Positions 8,636 to 17,256 are shown, counted from the first letter of the stretch. The stretch is DNA of 64,000 nt from Roseibaca sp. Y0-43 (GCF_020667835.1 NZ_JAFMPR010000008.1:1-64000); one strand, 5' to 3'. Made by a program: numbers and translations. Notes: a model not told the origin generated them from the letters alone.

Positions 8636-9030
8636 CACGCAAGCTTGCCGCCGCCGCCCTTGTCATTCTTGGGGCGGCAATCGTCTGGTTCAATTCCGGC
8701 CATGACGCGCAAAGCGTCATGGTCGAGGTCGATGTGCCGGAACTGGGCGCCACGGAACAGGAAGGGGCCGAGCTTTTCGCGGCGCAATGCGCAAGCTGCC
8801 ACGGCCCAAATGCAGCAGGCAAAGACGGTGTCGGCCCGCCCTTGGTTCACGTCATCTATGAACCCGGCCACCATAGCGACATGTCGTTCTTCCTTGCCGC
8901 CCGCATGGGCGTGCGCGCGCATCACTGGTCCTTTGGCAACATGCCCGCGCAACCGCAGGTCAGCGACGCGGATGTGGCCAAGATCGTGACCTATATCCGC
9001 GCGCTGCAACGCGCCAATGGCATCTACTGA
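8632..9030 (+). CDS. Small membrane-anchored class I c-type cytochrome
   Basis: 132 codons from ATG 8632. An N-terminal hydrophobic segment (about residues 5-20) lacks a clear cleavage site and probably remains as an anchor. A single haem-binding motif CASCH (Cys53, Cys56, His57) is followed by GPPLVHVIYEPGHHSDMSF and a candidate Met104 axial ligand in FGNMPAQ. A periplasmic electron carrier, role unknown. A start five codons upstream is possible, but the ATGA overlap with the hydrolase makes 8632 preferable. Not obviously tied to the photosynthesis cluster that begins about 550 bases further on. Confidence 0.82.
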   Translation: MTRKLAAAALVILGAAIVWFNSGHDAQSVMVEVDVPELGATEQEGAELFAAQCASCHGPNAAGKDGVGPPLVHVIYEPGHHSDMSFFLAARMGVRAHHWSFGNMPAQPQVSDADVAKIVTYIRALQRANGIY

Positions 9031-9045
9031 CCCCGCCCTGCCCGC

Positions 9046-9492
9046 CTAAAGCACGCGGATGTAATCCGGGGGCAACGGGCTTTCTTGCGACGCCGCGCGC
9101 CCGCCATGGGCCACGAAAGCACTGACCGTCGCGCCATGCGCGCGGATCAGCTTGACCACGTTGGGATCGGCCGAGGTTTCCAGCACATCGACCCCGGTTT
9201 CGGTCAGCTCCACGCGCATCTCGACCTTGTCGGCCTGCGCAAACAGCTCTGCAAAGGCCGGATCCCAGAAGCGCAGGCCGAATTTCTCTTTCACCCGGCG
9301 GTGCATCTGTTCGGCGTGGTTGTGCAGCAAGGGCACAAGGGCCGGGTCCACCGCCCATGTGCGGGCGCGAATGCCATCGGGGATTTCCTCGACCTCGCGG
9401 CGAATGTCGCCATGGCGGCGCAAGAGTTCGTGAAAAATGGATTGGTCGCGCTTGTGCCTTGCGCGGCGGTCGGCGGGTGTCTGGGTCTGCAT
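9046..9492 (-). CDS. Conserved hypothetical protein, His-rich centre
   Basis: 148 aa, soluble, no signal peptide. A central PALVPLLHNHAEQMHRRV stretch clusters three histidines. DPAFAELFAQADKVEMRVELTETGVDVLETSADPNVVKLIRAHG looks like a well-ordered conserved domain. HAE/MH and RAHG/VAHGG histidines could bind a metal or haem, but this is inference. I do not recognise a named family. A palindrome sits just upstream of the start. The gene converges with the cytochrome c gene (15 bases between stops). Confidence 0.6.
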   Translation of the reverse strand: MQTQTPADRRARHKRDQSIFHELLRRHGDIRREVEEIPDGIRARTWAVDPALVPLLHNHAEQMHRRVKEKFGLRFWDPAFAELFAQADKVEMRVELTETGVDVLETSADPNVVKLIRAHGATVSAFVAHGGRAASQESPLPPDYIRVL

Positions 9493-9514
9493 GGTGCATC
9501 TGCTTGGTCACTGA

Positions 9515-9529
9515 TGTAATACTATAACA
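9515..9529. promoter_or_regulatory. Near-perfect palindrome overlapping the promoter of the 148-aa gene
   Basis: TGTAATACTATAACA, a 15-base dyad with a single mismatched pair, 23 bases upstream of the start of the minus-strand gene. On that strand it contains a -10-like TATAGT. The shape resembles Zur/Fur-type operators (TGTTATA-N-TATAACA), but the match is only suggestive. It does not have PpsR spacing (N9, not N12). Confidence 0.35.
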
Positions 9530-9580
9530 CCACCTGATCGGGGCGCGCCATGTGGCCAAGTGCCACGCAGCCTTTGCGAC

Positions 9581-10453
9581 CTAGACCAGGCTGACCGGGC
9601 TTTGCTTGTCTTGCAGGAAGTCCAGGATCAGCCGCGCCACCTCTGCGGGCGCTTCCTCATGGACCAGATGGCCCCAACGCGGCAGGGCGACATGCCGGGC
9701 GCGCGGCATCCGCGCCGCCGCCTCTGCCGACACGCGGGGCGGCACCGCGCGGTCCCCCGCGGCCGTTATCAAAAGGGTCGGCACGCTGATTTGCGGCAGG
9801 CGTTCCAGAAGCGGCTCCAGCTGCCACTGTGCCATCATGCCCAAGGTGCCCGCGATATGCGATGTGCGGCTGACAAGGCGGCGATACATCTCGACCCCCT
9901 CGTCATCCAGCGGCGACCCCATACCCGCCAAAAGCCGCGCCACCTGCGCGCGCGACGACGACAGCTTTGTCACAACAGCCGCCGCGAATGGCCCCGTGGC
10001 CATGGCGCGCGCAAGTTTCGGAAACAGCCAGCCCGCGAAGCCGTCGAACGGTCCCAGTGCGGCATTGATCCCCACCACGGCATGGGGCGCGCGCGGCATG
10101 ATCTCGGCCATGCGCAGCGCAACCGCCGCACCCGCCGAATGGCCAATAATGGTCATGGGCCGCCAATCCTGATCGGCGCAAAGCGCCGTCAGGTCATCCG
10201 CCATCGCGTCCAGCCCCAGCCGCAAATGCCCGCCGGCGCGCGTGTAGCCCTGCCCCGGCAGGTCCGGCGCGATCAAGCGGTAGCCGGGCAGATGCGCCAT
10301 AAGTTTGTGAAAGCTATGGCCAGAGGCCGCCGCCCCATGCAACAGCAGCACATCCGGCCCCTGCCCCGTGACCTGCACATGCCAGACATGCGGGCGACAG
10401 CGGATCAGGCGGGATTTCTCGCGCAGCGGCCAGTCGGTGGGCAGGTCGTCCAT
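9581..10453 (-). CDS. bchO: BchO, alpha/beta hydrolase of the magnesium chelatase operon
   Basis: 290 aa alpha/beta-hydrolase. LLLHGAAASGHSFHKL is the oxyanion region. GHSAGAAVALRMAEIMP holds the nucleophile elbow (Ser106). A C-terminal RWGHLVHEEAP supplies the catalytic His. BchO is always found with bchI/bchD and is proposed to assist Mg chelation or protect the porphyrin; its reaction is not established. Last gene of crtA-bchI-bchD-bchO, starting three bases after the bchD stop. Confidence 0.9.
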   Translation of the reverse strand: MDDLPTDWPLREKSRLIRCRPHVWHVQVTGQGPDVLLLHGAAASGHSFHKLMAHLPGYRLIAPDLPGQGYTRAGGHLRLGLDAMADDLTALCADQDWRPMTIIGHSAGAAVALRMAEIMPRAPHAVVGINAALGPFDGFAGWLFPKLARAMATGPFAAAVVTKLSSSRAQVARLLAGMGSPLDDEGVEMYRRLVSRTSHIAGTLGMMAQWQLEPLLERLPQISVPTLLITAAGDRAVPPRVSAEAAARMPRARHVALPRWGHLVHEEAPAEVARLILDFLQDKQSPVSLV

Positions 10454-10456
10454 TCC

Positions 10457-12184
10457 CTAGCCCTCCTTCCCCCCGAGTGCGGCACCCAGGGTCTGGGCCA
10501 TGGCGCGGGCATCGGCGCGGGGCAGCGCGATCCGCGTGGCCCCCATCGTCGCCGCCAGGTCCGACAAGTGCGGCTTGGGGCGCAGGCTGGTGTCGATGAC
10601 CAGCGCGGGAATCGCGCGCGCGGCAATGGCGCTTGCCAGCGTTGTCGCATCCGCCCCCGCTTGCGCGCGGTCGGGCGTGCCATCCAGCGCGATATTGCCG
10701 CGCCCATCGGTCAGAAAGGCCAGTGTCGGCGACATGCCGCGCGCGCGGGCCTGTAGGCTTGCGTCAAAGGCCACCTGCATGGCGCTGGCCAAGGGGGTCG
10801 CCCCCCCGCCCGGCAGCCCCGCCAGCCGCCGCTTGGCCTGAACCAGCGACCGCGTGGGCGGCAAGGCCAGTTCGGCGTGATCGCCGCGGAATGTGACAAG
10901 CGCGACATGGTCGCGGGCGGAATAGGCCTCTGCCAGCATGATCTCGACCGCACCCTTGGCTTCGGCCAAGCGGGCAACGGCGGCGGAGCCAGAGGCATCA
11001 ACCACGAAGATCAGCACCCGGTCGGTGCGGTCCTGATAACGCTTGATGCGAATGTCACCGGGCATCAACAACAGCCGCCCTTGCGCCGCATCGGGACGCG
11101 CGGCGCGGCGCATCGCCTGCCACGGTGCGGCTTGGCGCAGGGTCGCCACCACATCGACCCGCGCGCCAGACCCCGGCTTGCCGGGGCGCGAGGGCATGGG
11201 ACGACCGCGCGCCATGGATTTGCGTTTCGTCCCCGCACCGCTGCCTGCCGCGATCCGCGCGGCCTTGGCGGCTTGCAGACGCGCCAGCAGACCCGGCGGC
11301 AGAGCGGCGAAAGCGGCTTCGATCAGCAGCTCATCGGGGATCTGCGGCTCTTGCGCCTCGCGGTCTTGCGCCTGATCGGGGTCGTTTTCCGGCGGCTCTG
11401 GTGGGGGCGGCTGGTCCTCTGGTGGTGTGTCTTGCGGAAACGCACGCGCCCGGTGGCCAAGGACCAGTTCCGCCGCCAATGTCAGATCGCGCTCATCCAA
11501 CGCCTGCCCGCCGCGCCATGCGCAATGGGCGCGCGCGGCCATCAGCGCCAGCCAAGGCGCGCGCAGGCTGTCGATGGCAAGGCTCGCGGCGATGCGGGTC
11601 ATCTGTTCCAGCACCTCCGGCGGCAGGGCGATCTTTGGCAGATGCGCCTGCGCCGCAGCAATGCGCGCGGGGTCGAGCGTGATGTCGGCGCTGTCGGACC
11701 AGCCAAAGCCGTCGATGTCCAGAAACAGCGCCAAACGGTCGGCCAAGGCGGGGGGCAGCCCCTCGCCCTCTTCCGCCGCTTCATCCAGCGCGACCAGCGA
11801 CAGGCCGGGGCGCGCATCAAGCGCCTGCCCCAGCCGGACAGACAGGCCCGGCGGGCAGCGCTCTGCCATGGTCAGCGCAAGCGTGCCGTCGCGGGACAGC
11901 AACCCCTCGTGGCGGTGCAGGCGGTTCAGCGCCAGCGTGGCCGACAGGTCCAAACCACCGGTCAGCGCATCCTCTGGCATGAACGGGTGCAGCTTGCGCG
12001 GGGCAAGCGGTGCCAAGGCCGCCAGCACGCGATCGCGCACCGGGCCTGCGCGCCCGCGCAGCCAAAGCCCCCGCAAGCCGCGCGGGTCCACCGCCAACAG
12101 CGCCAGCGCAAGCCCCAACTGCGCCCAAGGATCGGGCGACGGCGTGGGGCGGTGCGGGCCGCTGGTGGCGTCGAACGGGGTCAT
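10457..12184 (-). CDS. bchD: Magnesium chelatase subunit D
   Basis: 575 codons from ATG 12184 (MTPFDATSGPHRP); further upstream frame is non-coding. The N-terminal half is an AAA+ fold with degenerate nucleotide motifs. A Pro/Glu/Asp-rich linker (around PPEDQPPPPEPPEND) joins it to a C-terminal von Willebrand A domain with the MIDAS motif DASGS at about 396-400 and FLTDGRGN. BchD forms a two-tiered hexameric platform with BchI and, with BchH, inserts Mg2+ into protoporphyrin IX using ATP. Located between bchI (52 bases upstream) and bchO in one operon. Confidence 0.95.
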   Translation of the reverse strand: MTPFDATSGPHRPTPSPDPWAQLGLALALLAVDPRGLRGLWLRGRAGPVRDRVLAALAPLAPRKLHPFMPEDALTGGLDLSATLALNRLHRHEGLLSRDGTLALTMAERCPPGLSVRLGQALDARPGLSLVALDEAAEEGEGLPPALADRLALFLDIDGFGWSDSADITLDPARIAAAQAHLPKIALPPEVLEQMTRIAASLAIDSLRAPWLALMAARAHCAWRGGQALDERDLTLAAELVLGHRARAFPQDTPPEDQPPPPEPPENDPDQAQDREAQEPQIPDELLIEAAFAALPPGLLARLQAAKAARIAAGSGAGTKRKSMARGRPMPSRPGKPGSGARVDVVATLRQAAPWQAMRRAARPDAAQGRLLLMPGDIRIKRYQDRTDRVLIFVVDASGSAAVARLAEAKGAVEIMLAEAYSARDHVALVTFRGDHAELALPPTRSLVQAKRRLAGLPGGGATPLASAMQVAFDASLQARARGMSPTLAFLTDGRGNIALDGTPDRAQAGADATTLASAIAARAIPALVIDTSLRPKPHLSDLAATMGATRIALPRADARAMAQTLGAALGGKEG

Positions 12185-12236
12185 GCTGGCTGCGTTGGCT
12201 AACGTCGTAAAGTGAGTGATTTCGTCAAGATGAAGA

Positions 12237-13238
12237 TCATGGCAGCACTTCGGCCAATTGCCGCGCCACCCGCGCGGTGGACCCCGCATCATCCAGCGGA
12301 TCGCGGCGCAGGCGGTGGCGCAGCGCCATGGGGGCCGCGCGGCGGATATGGTCGCGGGTCACATCGCCCGCGCCCTCGAAGGCGGCAAGCGCGCGCGCGG
12401 AGCGCAACAGCGTCAACTCGCCCCGCAACCCATCGGACCCAAGCGCAAGGCAGACCGATGCCACGTCATGCAGCACGACATTGCTGGTTTTCAGATCCGC
12501 GAGTGCAGCGCGTGCGCGCAAGATGCGCTCGCGCAAGGCGGCATCCTCGGGCTGCCACCGGGCCATGAACGCGGCATGGTCGTTCTCATAGGCATCGCGG
12601 CGGCGGATCACCTCTATGCGGGTGTCGATCTCTTTCGGGCTGGTCACTTCGACAGACAGGCCGAACCGGTCCAGAAGCTGCGGGCGAAGTTCCCCCTCTT
12701 CCGGGTTGCCGGACCCGACCAGCACGAAACGCGCCGGGTGGCGGATGGACAGGCCTTCGCGCTCGACCACGTTCTCGCCCGATTGCGCCACGTCCAGCAG
12801 CAGATCAACGATATGGTCCTCCAGCAGGTTCACCTCGTCGATATACAGGTAGCCCCGGTTCGCGCGCGCCAGCAGCCCCGCTTCAAACGCCTTTTCCCCG
12901 CGCGTAAGCGCACGTTCGATGTCGAGCGCGCCCGTCACGCGGTCCTCTGACACCCCCAGTGGCAGATCGACCACGGGCGTGGGGCGCTCGACCAGCGACA
13001 TGTCGCTGACCTGCGCCCAATCCGGGCAATCCTCTGGCCGGGCAGAGTTGCAAGGACAGCCCGCAACCGCCTGAATTGGCGGCAAAAGAGCGGCCAAAGC
13101 CCGCACGGCGGTGGACTTGCCCGTGCCCCGGTCGCCAAAGACCAGCACGCCGCCGATTTTCGGGTCGATGGCGGTCAGAACCATCGCGGTTTTCATCTCG
13201 TCCTGTCCGACGATGGCGGCGAAGGGGAACGGCGTCAT
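12237..13238 (-). CDS. bchI: Magnesium chelatase ATPase subunit I
   Basis: 333 codons from ATG 13238, which overlaps the crtA stop (ATGA). Opening MTPFPFAAIVGQDEMKTAMVL is typical. Walker A is GDRGTGKS (residues 35-42), Walker B is in GYLYIDEVNLLEDH, sensor 1 is in VLVGSGNPEEGELRPQLLDRFGL. It is the AAA+ motor subunit that hydrolyses ATP for Mg insertion. Expression should follow the PpsR-controlled crtA promoter. Confidence 0.97.
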   Translation of the reverse strand: MTPFPFAAIVGQDEMKTAMVLTAIDPKIGGVLVFGDRGTGKSTAVRALAALLPPIQAVAGCPCNSARPEDCPDWAQVSDMSLVERPTPVVDLPLGVSEDRVTGALDIERALTRGEKAFEAGLLARANRGYLYIDEVNLLEDHIVDLLLDVAQSGENVVEREGLSIRHPARFVLVGSGNPEEGELRPQLLDRFGLSVEVTSPKEIDTRIEVIRRRDAYENDHAAFMARWQPEDAALRERILRARAALADLKTSNVVLHDVASVCLALGSDGLRGELTLLRSARALAAFEGAGDVTRDHIRRAAPMALRHRLRRDPLDDAGSTARVARQLAEVLP

Positions 13239-13939
13239 GCGGCCTCCTGTTGAATGCTTTGGGCCAAGGGGTCGCGCCCCTGCCATGTGCCCGCCGTGCC
13301 GATCAGGCGGAAGCGGGCGTAAAGTTCCTCGTTGAACCAACCCTCGTCGCGCACGGCGCGAATGGCCTCTGCATGGGGGCCACGGCGGGCGAAGGCGGCC
13401 ATGCTGGCAGTGTCGGGCCAGACGGAAAAAGTGACCTGGTGCAGAAGCGGCACCTCTCCGATGCCGATCTTGAACATGACATTCGGGTCGGCGCCCACCT
13501 TGGCGGAAATATCGGGCACGCGACCCCAGAAGCGCAGCGCGCGGGCGGGTTTGACGGTGGCGCGGGTCATGGCCGCAATGGGACCAGTGACCTCGCCCTC
13601 GGGCTGGAACGGGCGACGGCCCGCCCAATGGCCACGCACAGAGGCGGGTTCCATGAACAGCGTATAGGCCTCTTGCGCATGGACGCGCCAGCTAGAGAAT
13701 GGTTTTAGATCAAGACCTTCCTGAGCGATCTTGAAGTTATCCCACGCCCCAAGAATGGCCCAGACACCCCAGTTCGGGCGCGGCGTGAACCCTTCGCCCG
13801 TGCCCGACCCGCACAGCTTCCAGAACTCCAGCCCCGGCACACGCGGCAGCGAAAGCCGCGCCGCCCCCATCTGCCCCAGCACCCACAGGCGCGAGAGCGT
13901 GCTGTCGAACCGGAACAGGCTGAGTGTGACGGTCTGCAT
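13235..13939 (-). CDS. crtA: Spheroidene monooxygenase
   Basis: 234 aa. MQTVTLSLFRFDSTLSRLWVLGQMGAARLSL and FWKLCGSGTGEGFTP are characteristic of CrtA, the haem-containing oxygenase that converts spheroidene to spheroidenone under aerobic conditions. It is the first gene of crtA-bchI-bchD-bchO. It is divergent from crtI, with two PpsR palindromes in the 134-base gap. Its presence implies the spheroidene branch, although crtC, crtD and crtF are not in this window. Confidence 0.95.
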   Translation of the reverse strand: MQTVTLSLFRFDSTLSRLWVLGQMGAARLSLPRVPGLEFWKLCGSGTGEGFTPRPNWGVWAILGAWDNFKIAQEGLDLKPFSSWRVHAQEAYTLFMEPASVRGHWAGRRPFQPEGEVTGPIAAMTRATVKPARALRFWGRVPDISAKVGADPNVMFKIGIGEVPLLHQVTFSVWPDTASMAAFARRGPHAEAIRAVRDEGWFNEELYARFRLIGTAGTWQGRDPLAQSIQQEAA

Positions 13940-13973
13940 GGGTCGATTCCATCCTGCGACTTCACCAGAAGTT

Positions 13974-13991
13974 TGTCACAACAGATAGACA
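13974..13991. promoter_or_regulatory. PpsR/CrtJ binding site (crtA/crtI, site 1)
   Basis: TGT-N12-ACA, read as TGTCACAACAGATAGACA: perfect half-sites with 12-base spacing, the established recognition sequence of the aerobic photosynthesis repressor PpsR/CrtJ. It lies 34 bases upstream of crtA and 33 bases (about three helical turns) from the second site, so cooperative binding by tetrameric PpsR is plausible. Confidence 0.82.
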
Positions 13992-14006
13992 GAGTAAAGG
14001 ATCAAA

Positions 14007-14024
14007 TGTAAACCTTGATTGACA
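14007..14024. promoter_or_regulatory. PpsR/CrtJ binding site (crtA/crtI, site 2)
   Basis: TGTAAACCTTGATTGACA: perfect TGT-N12-ACA. The right half overlaps a TTGACA hexamer that could serve as the -35 element of the crtI promoter, so binding would block RNA polymerase. 49 bases separate its end from the crtI start. Confidence 0.87.
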
Positions 14025-14073
14025 CATCGGGCGGGTGTAGGCTTGACCCGGAAGAACGGCACGGGGACCGGAC

Positions 14074-15615
14074 ATGACTGATTCTAACGCAGCTTCGCGG
14101 GCCATCGTGATCGGGGCGGGCTTGGGCGGATTGGCCAGCGCCATGCGGCTGGGGGCCAAGGGCTACCATGTCACGGTCATCGACAAGCTGGACCGCGTGG
14201 GCGGGCGCGGGTCGTCCATTACCATGGGCGGGCACCGGTTCGACCTTGGGCCGACCATCGTGACCGTGCCGCAAGGCCTGCGCGACCTATGGGCGGCTTG
14301 CGGGCGCGATTTCGACCGCGAGGTCACGCTGCGCCCCATGAAACCCTTTTATGAAATCCGTTGGCCTGACGGGTCCAGCTTTCGCCTGCACGCCGACAAG
14401 GCCGCGACAGAGGCAGAGGTCGCGGCGCTCTCGCCTCGCGACTTGCCCGGTTTCCGCAAATTCCTGTCCGATGCCGAGGACCGCTATTGGTTCGGCTACG
14501 AAGACCTTGGCCGCCGCCCCATGAACGAGCTGTGGGAGTTGATAAAGGTTCTGCCCCGCTTCGTCTGGCTGCGCGCGGACCGCTCTGTCTATGCCCATGC
14601 CGCGCGCCGCGTTCGTGACCCGCGCCTGCGCTTCGCGCTGTCCTTTCACCCGCTGTTCATCGGGGGCGATCCGTTTCGCGTGACGTCGATGTATATTCTT
14701 GTCAGCCATCTGGAATCGGCCTTTGGCGTGCATTACGCGATGGGCGGCGTGCAGGCGATTGCCGATGCCATGGCGAATGTCATCCGCGATCAGGGTGGTG
14801 ACATCAAGATGTCCACGGAAGTAGATGAAATACTTGTCGAAAACGGTCGCGCCGCGGGTGTTCGACTGGCAGACGGCACCCAGCTTCATGCCGATATCAC
14901 CATCTCGAACGCGGATGCGGGCCACACCTATACGCGGCTTTTGCGCAACCGCCCGCGCAAGCGCTGGACCGATGCCAAGGTCAAGCGTCAGCGCTGGTCG
15001 ATGGGTCTTTTCGTGTGGTATTTCGGCACGCGGGGCACGCGCGAGATGTGGCGCGATGTGGGGCATCACACCATCGTCGTGGGGCCGCGCTACCGCGACC
15101 ATATCAAGGACATCTTCATTCGCGGGCGGCTGGCCGATGACATGAGCCTTTATGTACATCGCCCCTCTGTCACCGACAGTTCCGTCGCGCCCGATGGGGA
15201 TGATACGTTCTATGTGCTATCCCCTGTGCCGCATCTGGGCCATGACAATGGCGTGGATTGGGCCGTGGAAGCCGAACCCTACCGCGCCAAGATGCTGGCC
15301 ATGCTGGAAGAGCGCCTGCTGCCCGGCCTGACCAGCCGCGTAACCGAAAGCCTTGTCTTCACGCCCGAAACCTTTCGTGACCGGTATCTCTCGCCGCTGG
15401 GCGCGGGCTTCTCGATCGAGCCGCGCATCCTGCAAAGCGCCTATTTCCGCCCCCATAACGTGTCCGAAGAACTGCCGGGCCTCTATCTGGCGGGCGCGGG
15501 CACCCATCCCGGCGCGGGCGTGCCCGGCGTGATCGGCACGGCTGAGGTGATGGGCCAGCTTGTGCCCGACGCGCCGCGCCCCATGGCCCCGCCCTTGCCC
15601 ATGGCCGCCGAATGA
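14074..15615 (+). CDS. crtI: Phytoene desaturase
   Basis: 513 aa. N-terminal dinucleotide-binding motif VIGAGLGGLASAMRLGAKGYHVTVIDK for FAD, and C-terminal GLYLAGAGTHPGAGVPGVIGTAEV, the CrtI signature. It introduces the double bonds that turn phytoene into neurosporene or lycopene at the membrane. It heads a plus-strand crtI-crtB pair under PpsR control. The stop overlaps the crtB start (ATGA). Confidence 0.97.
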   Translation: MTDSNAASRAIVIGAGLGGLASAMRLGAKGYHVTVIDKLDRVGGRGSSITMGGHRFDLGPTIVTVPQGLRDLWAACGRDFDREVTLRPMKPFYEIRWPDGSSFRLHADKAATEAEVAALSPRDLPGFRKFLSDAEDRYWFGYEDLGRRPMNELWELIKVLPRFVWLRADRSVYAHAARRVRDPRLRFALSFHPLFIGGDPFRVTSMYILVSHLESAFGVHYAMGGVQAIADAMANVIRDQGGDIKMSTEVDEILVENGRAAGVRLADGTQLHADITISNADAGHTYTRLLRNRPRKRWTDAKVKRQRWSMGLFVWYFGTRGTREMWRDVGHHTIVVGPRYRDHIKDIFIRGRLADDMSLYVHRPSVTDSSVAPDGDDTFYVLSPVPHLGHDNGVDWAVEAEPYRAKMLAMLEERLLPGLTSRVTESLVFTPETFRDRYLSPLGAGFSIEPRILQSAYFRPHNVSEELPGLYLAGAGTHPGAGVPGVIGTAEVMGQLVPDAPRPMAPPLPMAAE

Positions 15616-16658
15616 CCGCGGTGGCATCAGCCGAGGCCGATCTGGCCGAATGCCGCGCGGCAATCCGCACCGGGTCGCTGTCCTTTCATGCGGCGTCGAA
15701 GCTGCTGCCCGCCAAGGTGCGCGACCCGTCTTTGGTGCTCTATGCCTTTTGCCGTCTGGCGGATGATGCGGTTGATGAAGGTGCCGCCCCAATCCGCGCC
15801 GTGTTGCACCTGCAAGAGCGGCTGGACCGCGCCTATGCCGGTCGTCCATTCAATGCCCCGATTGACCGTTGCTTCACCCGCATGATCGAAACCCATGCCC
15901 TGCCGCGCGCCCTGCCCGATGCGCTGCTGGAAGGGCTGGCCTGGGACGCGGAAGAGCGCGAATATCACACGCTCTCGCAGGTCTTGGACTATTCCGCCCG
16001 CGTGGCCGCCGTGGTGGGGGTCATGATGTGCGTGCTCATGGGCGTGCGCGACCGCCACAGGCTGGCACGCGCCTGCGATCTGGGGCTGGCGATGCAGCTG
16101 ACCAATATCGCCCGCGATGTGGGCGCGGATGCCGATCTGGGCCGCATCTACCTGCCGCGCGACTGGTTCGCAGAGGCCGGGATCGACCCGGCGGCCTTCC
16201 TGCGCCGCCCCGCGCCCTTGCCCGAAATCCGCGCCATGACCGCGCGCCTCTTGCGCGAGGCCGACCGCCTTTATCTGCGCGCCGAACCGGGTATCGCGGA
16301 CCTGCCGCTGGCCTGCCGTCCCGGCATTTTCGCCGCGCGTCATATCTATGCGGGCATTGGCGGGGCGGTGCGCGGGCGCGGATATGACAACATCACCGGG
16401 CGCGCGCATACCGGCAAGATGCGCAAGCTGGGCTGGCTGGGCCTGTCGGGCCTGCGCGCGGGGCTGAGCACCGTGCAGCCCCGCATGGCGACGCTTTACG
16501 CCAAGCCCGCGCCCGAAGTGGCCTTCCTGGTCGATGCGGCCGCCGGGCAAGCGCAGCCCACCCGCTCGGACACGCTGATCGACGCGCTTGCGCGGCTGCG
16601 CGCGCAAGACTTGGCGCGGCGCAATGCGCATTCGGGCATGGACCAGCGCAGCGCCTGA
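15612..16658 (+). CDS. crtB: Phytoene synthase
   Basis: 348 aa. Asp-rich motif 1 is ADDAVDEG (after LYAFCRL); motif 2 is NIARDVGADAD. Condenses two geranylgeranyl diphosphates to phytoene. Translationally coupled to crtI. The geranylgeranyl diphosphate synthase gene crtE is not nearby, so the substrate must come from another locus. Confidence 0.95.
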   Translation: MTAVASAEADLAECRAAIRTGSLSFHAASKLLPAKVRDPSLVLYAFCRLADDAVDEGAAPIRAVLHLQERLDRAYAGRPFNAPIDRCFTRMIETHALPRALPDALLEGLAWDAEEREYHTLSQVLDYSARVAAVVGVMMCVLMGVRDRHRLARACDLGLAMQLTNIARDVGADADLGRIYLPRDWFAEAGIDPAAFLRRPAPLPEIRAMTARLLREADRLYLRAEPGIADLPLACRPGIFAARHIYAGIGGAVRGRGYDNITGRAHTGKMRKLGWLGLSGLRAGLSTVQPRMATLYAKPAPEVAFLVDAAAGQAQPTRSDTLIDALARLRAQDLARRNAHSGMDQRSA

Positions 16659-16692
16659 CATATATCTCTCAACAGGCCACGCCGCGCCTAAT

Positions 16693-16742
16693 GCGCCCCG
16701 TCCAGGGGCGCGCAAGTAAAGGCTTGCGCCCGGAACGGGCGC
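16693..16742. other. Two tandem hairpins between crtB and tspO
   Basis: GCGCCCC-N5-GGGGCGC (16693-16711) and GCGCCCG-GAA-CGGGCGC (16726-16742), each with a perfect 7-bp stem. Neither is followed by a T-run, so they are not classical terminators. They could stabilise the crtIB transcript, attenuate read-through into tspO, or be repeat-derived. No TGT half-site occurs in this 139-base gap. Confidence 0.45.
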
Positions 16743-16797
16743 TCCGCTAGGTCAGGCATGGTCAACGACGGAAGCTGGGCAAAGGCAAGGGACCGAC

Positions 16798-17256
16798 ATG
16801 GACTGGATGCTGTTTCTGACCTTCCTTGCCGCCTGTGGCGCGGCGGGCGCGACCGGGTCCATGTTCCAGCCCGATCAGTGGTATCGCGATCTGGACAAAC
16901 CGTGGTGGACGCCACCGGGCTTCGTCTTTCCGCTGGTCTGGATCACGCTCTACATCTCCATGTCCTATGCCGCCATGCGGGTGGCGCAGATCGACGGATC
17001 GCAACAGGCGCTGGCCTTCTGGGCCGCGCAGATCGCGTTCAACACGCTCTGGTCGCCGGTGTTTTTCGGGCTGAAGCGGATGCGCGCGGCCTTTGTCATC
17101 CTGTGCTGTCTGTGGGTCGCGGTCGCGGCAACACTGGCCAGTTTCACGGCCCTCGACACGATCACAGGGGCCTTGATCGCGCCTTACCTGCTATGGGTCA
17201 CGATCGCGGGCGCGCTGAACCTGTCGGTCTGGCAGCGCAATCCTCAATTCGCCTGA
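16798..17256 (+). CDS. tspO: TspO/MBR family tryptophan-rich sensory protein
   Basis: 152 aa with five predicted membrane helices and the Trp-rich signature QWYRDLDKPWWTPPGFVFPLVW. The family binds porphyrins and cholesterol; in Rhodobacter sphaeroides TspO (CrtK) dampens photosynthesis gene expression in oxygen, acting with the PpsR circuit. Its position after crtIB matches known clusters. Its end overlaps the convergent idi end by 13 bases. Confidence 0.94.
   Translation: MDWMLFLTFLAACGAAGATGSMFQPDQWYRDLDKPWWTPPGFVFPLVWITLYISMSYAAMRVAQIDGSQQALAFWAAQIAFNTLWSPVFFGLKRMRAAFVILCCLWVAVAATLASFTALDTITGALIAPYLLWVTIAGALNLSVWQRNPQFA

Noticed and set aside
9515-9529. TGT...ACA dyad as a PpsR site
   Set aside because: The spacing is N9 rather than N12, and the downstream gene is not a photosynthesis gene.
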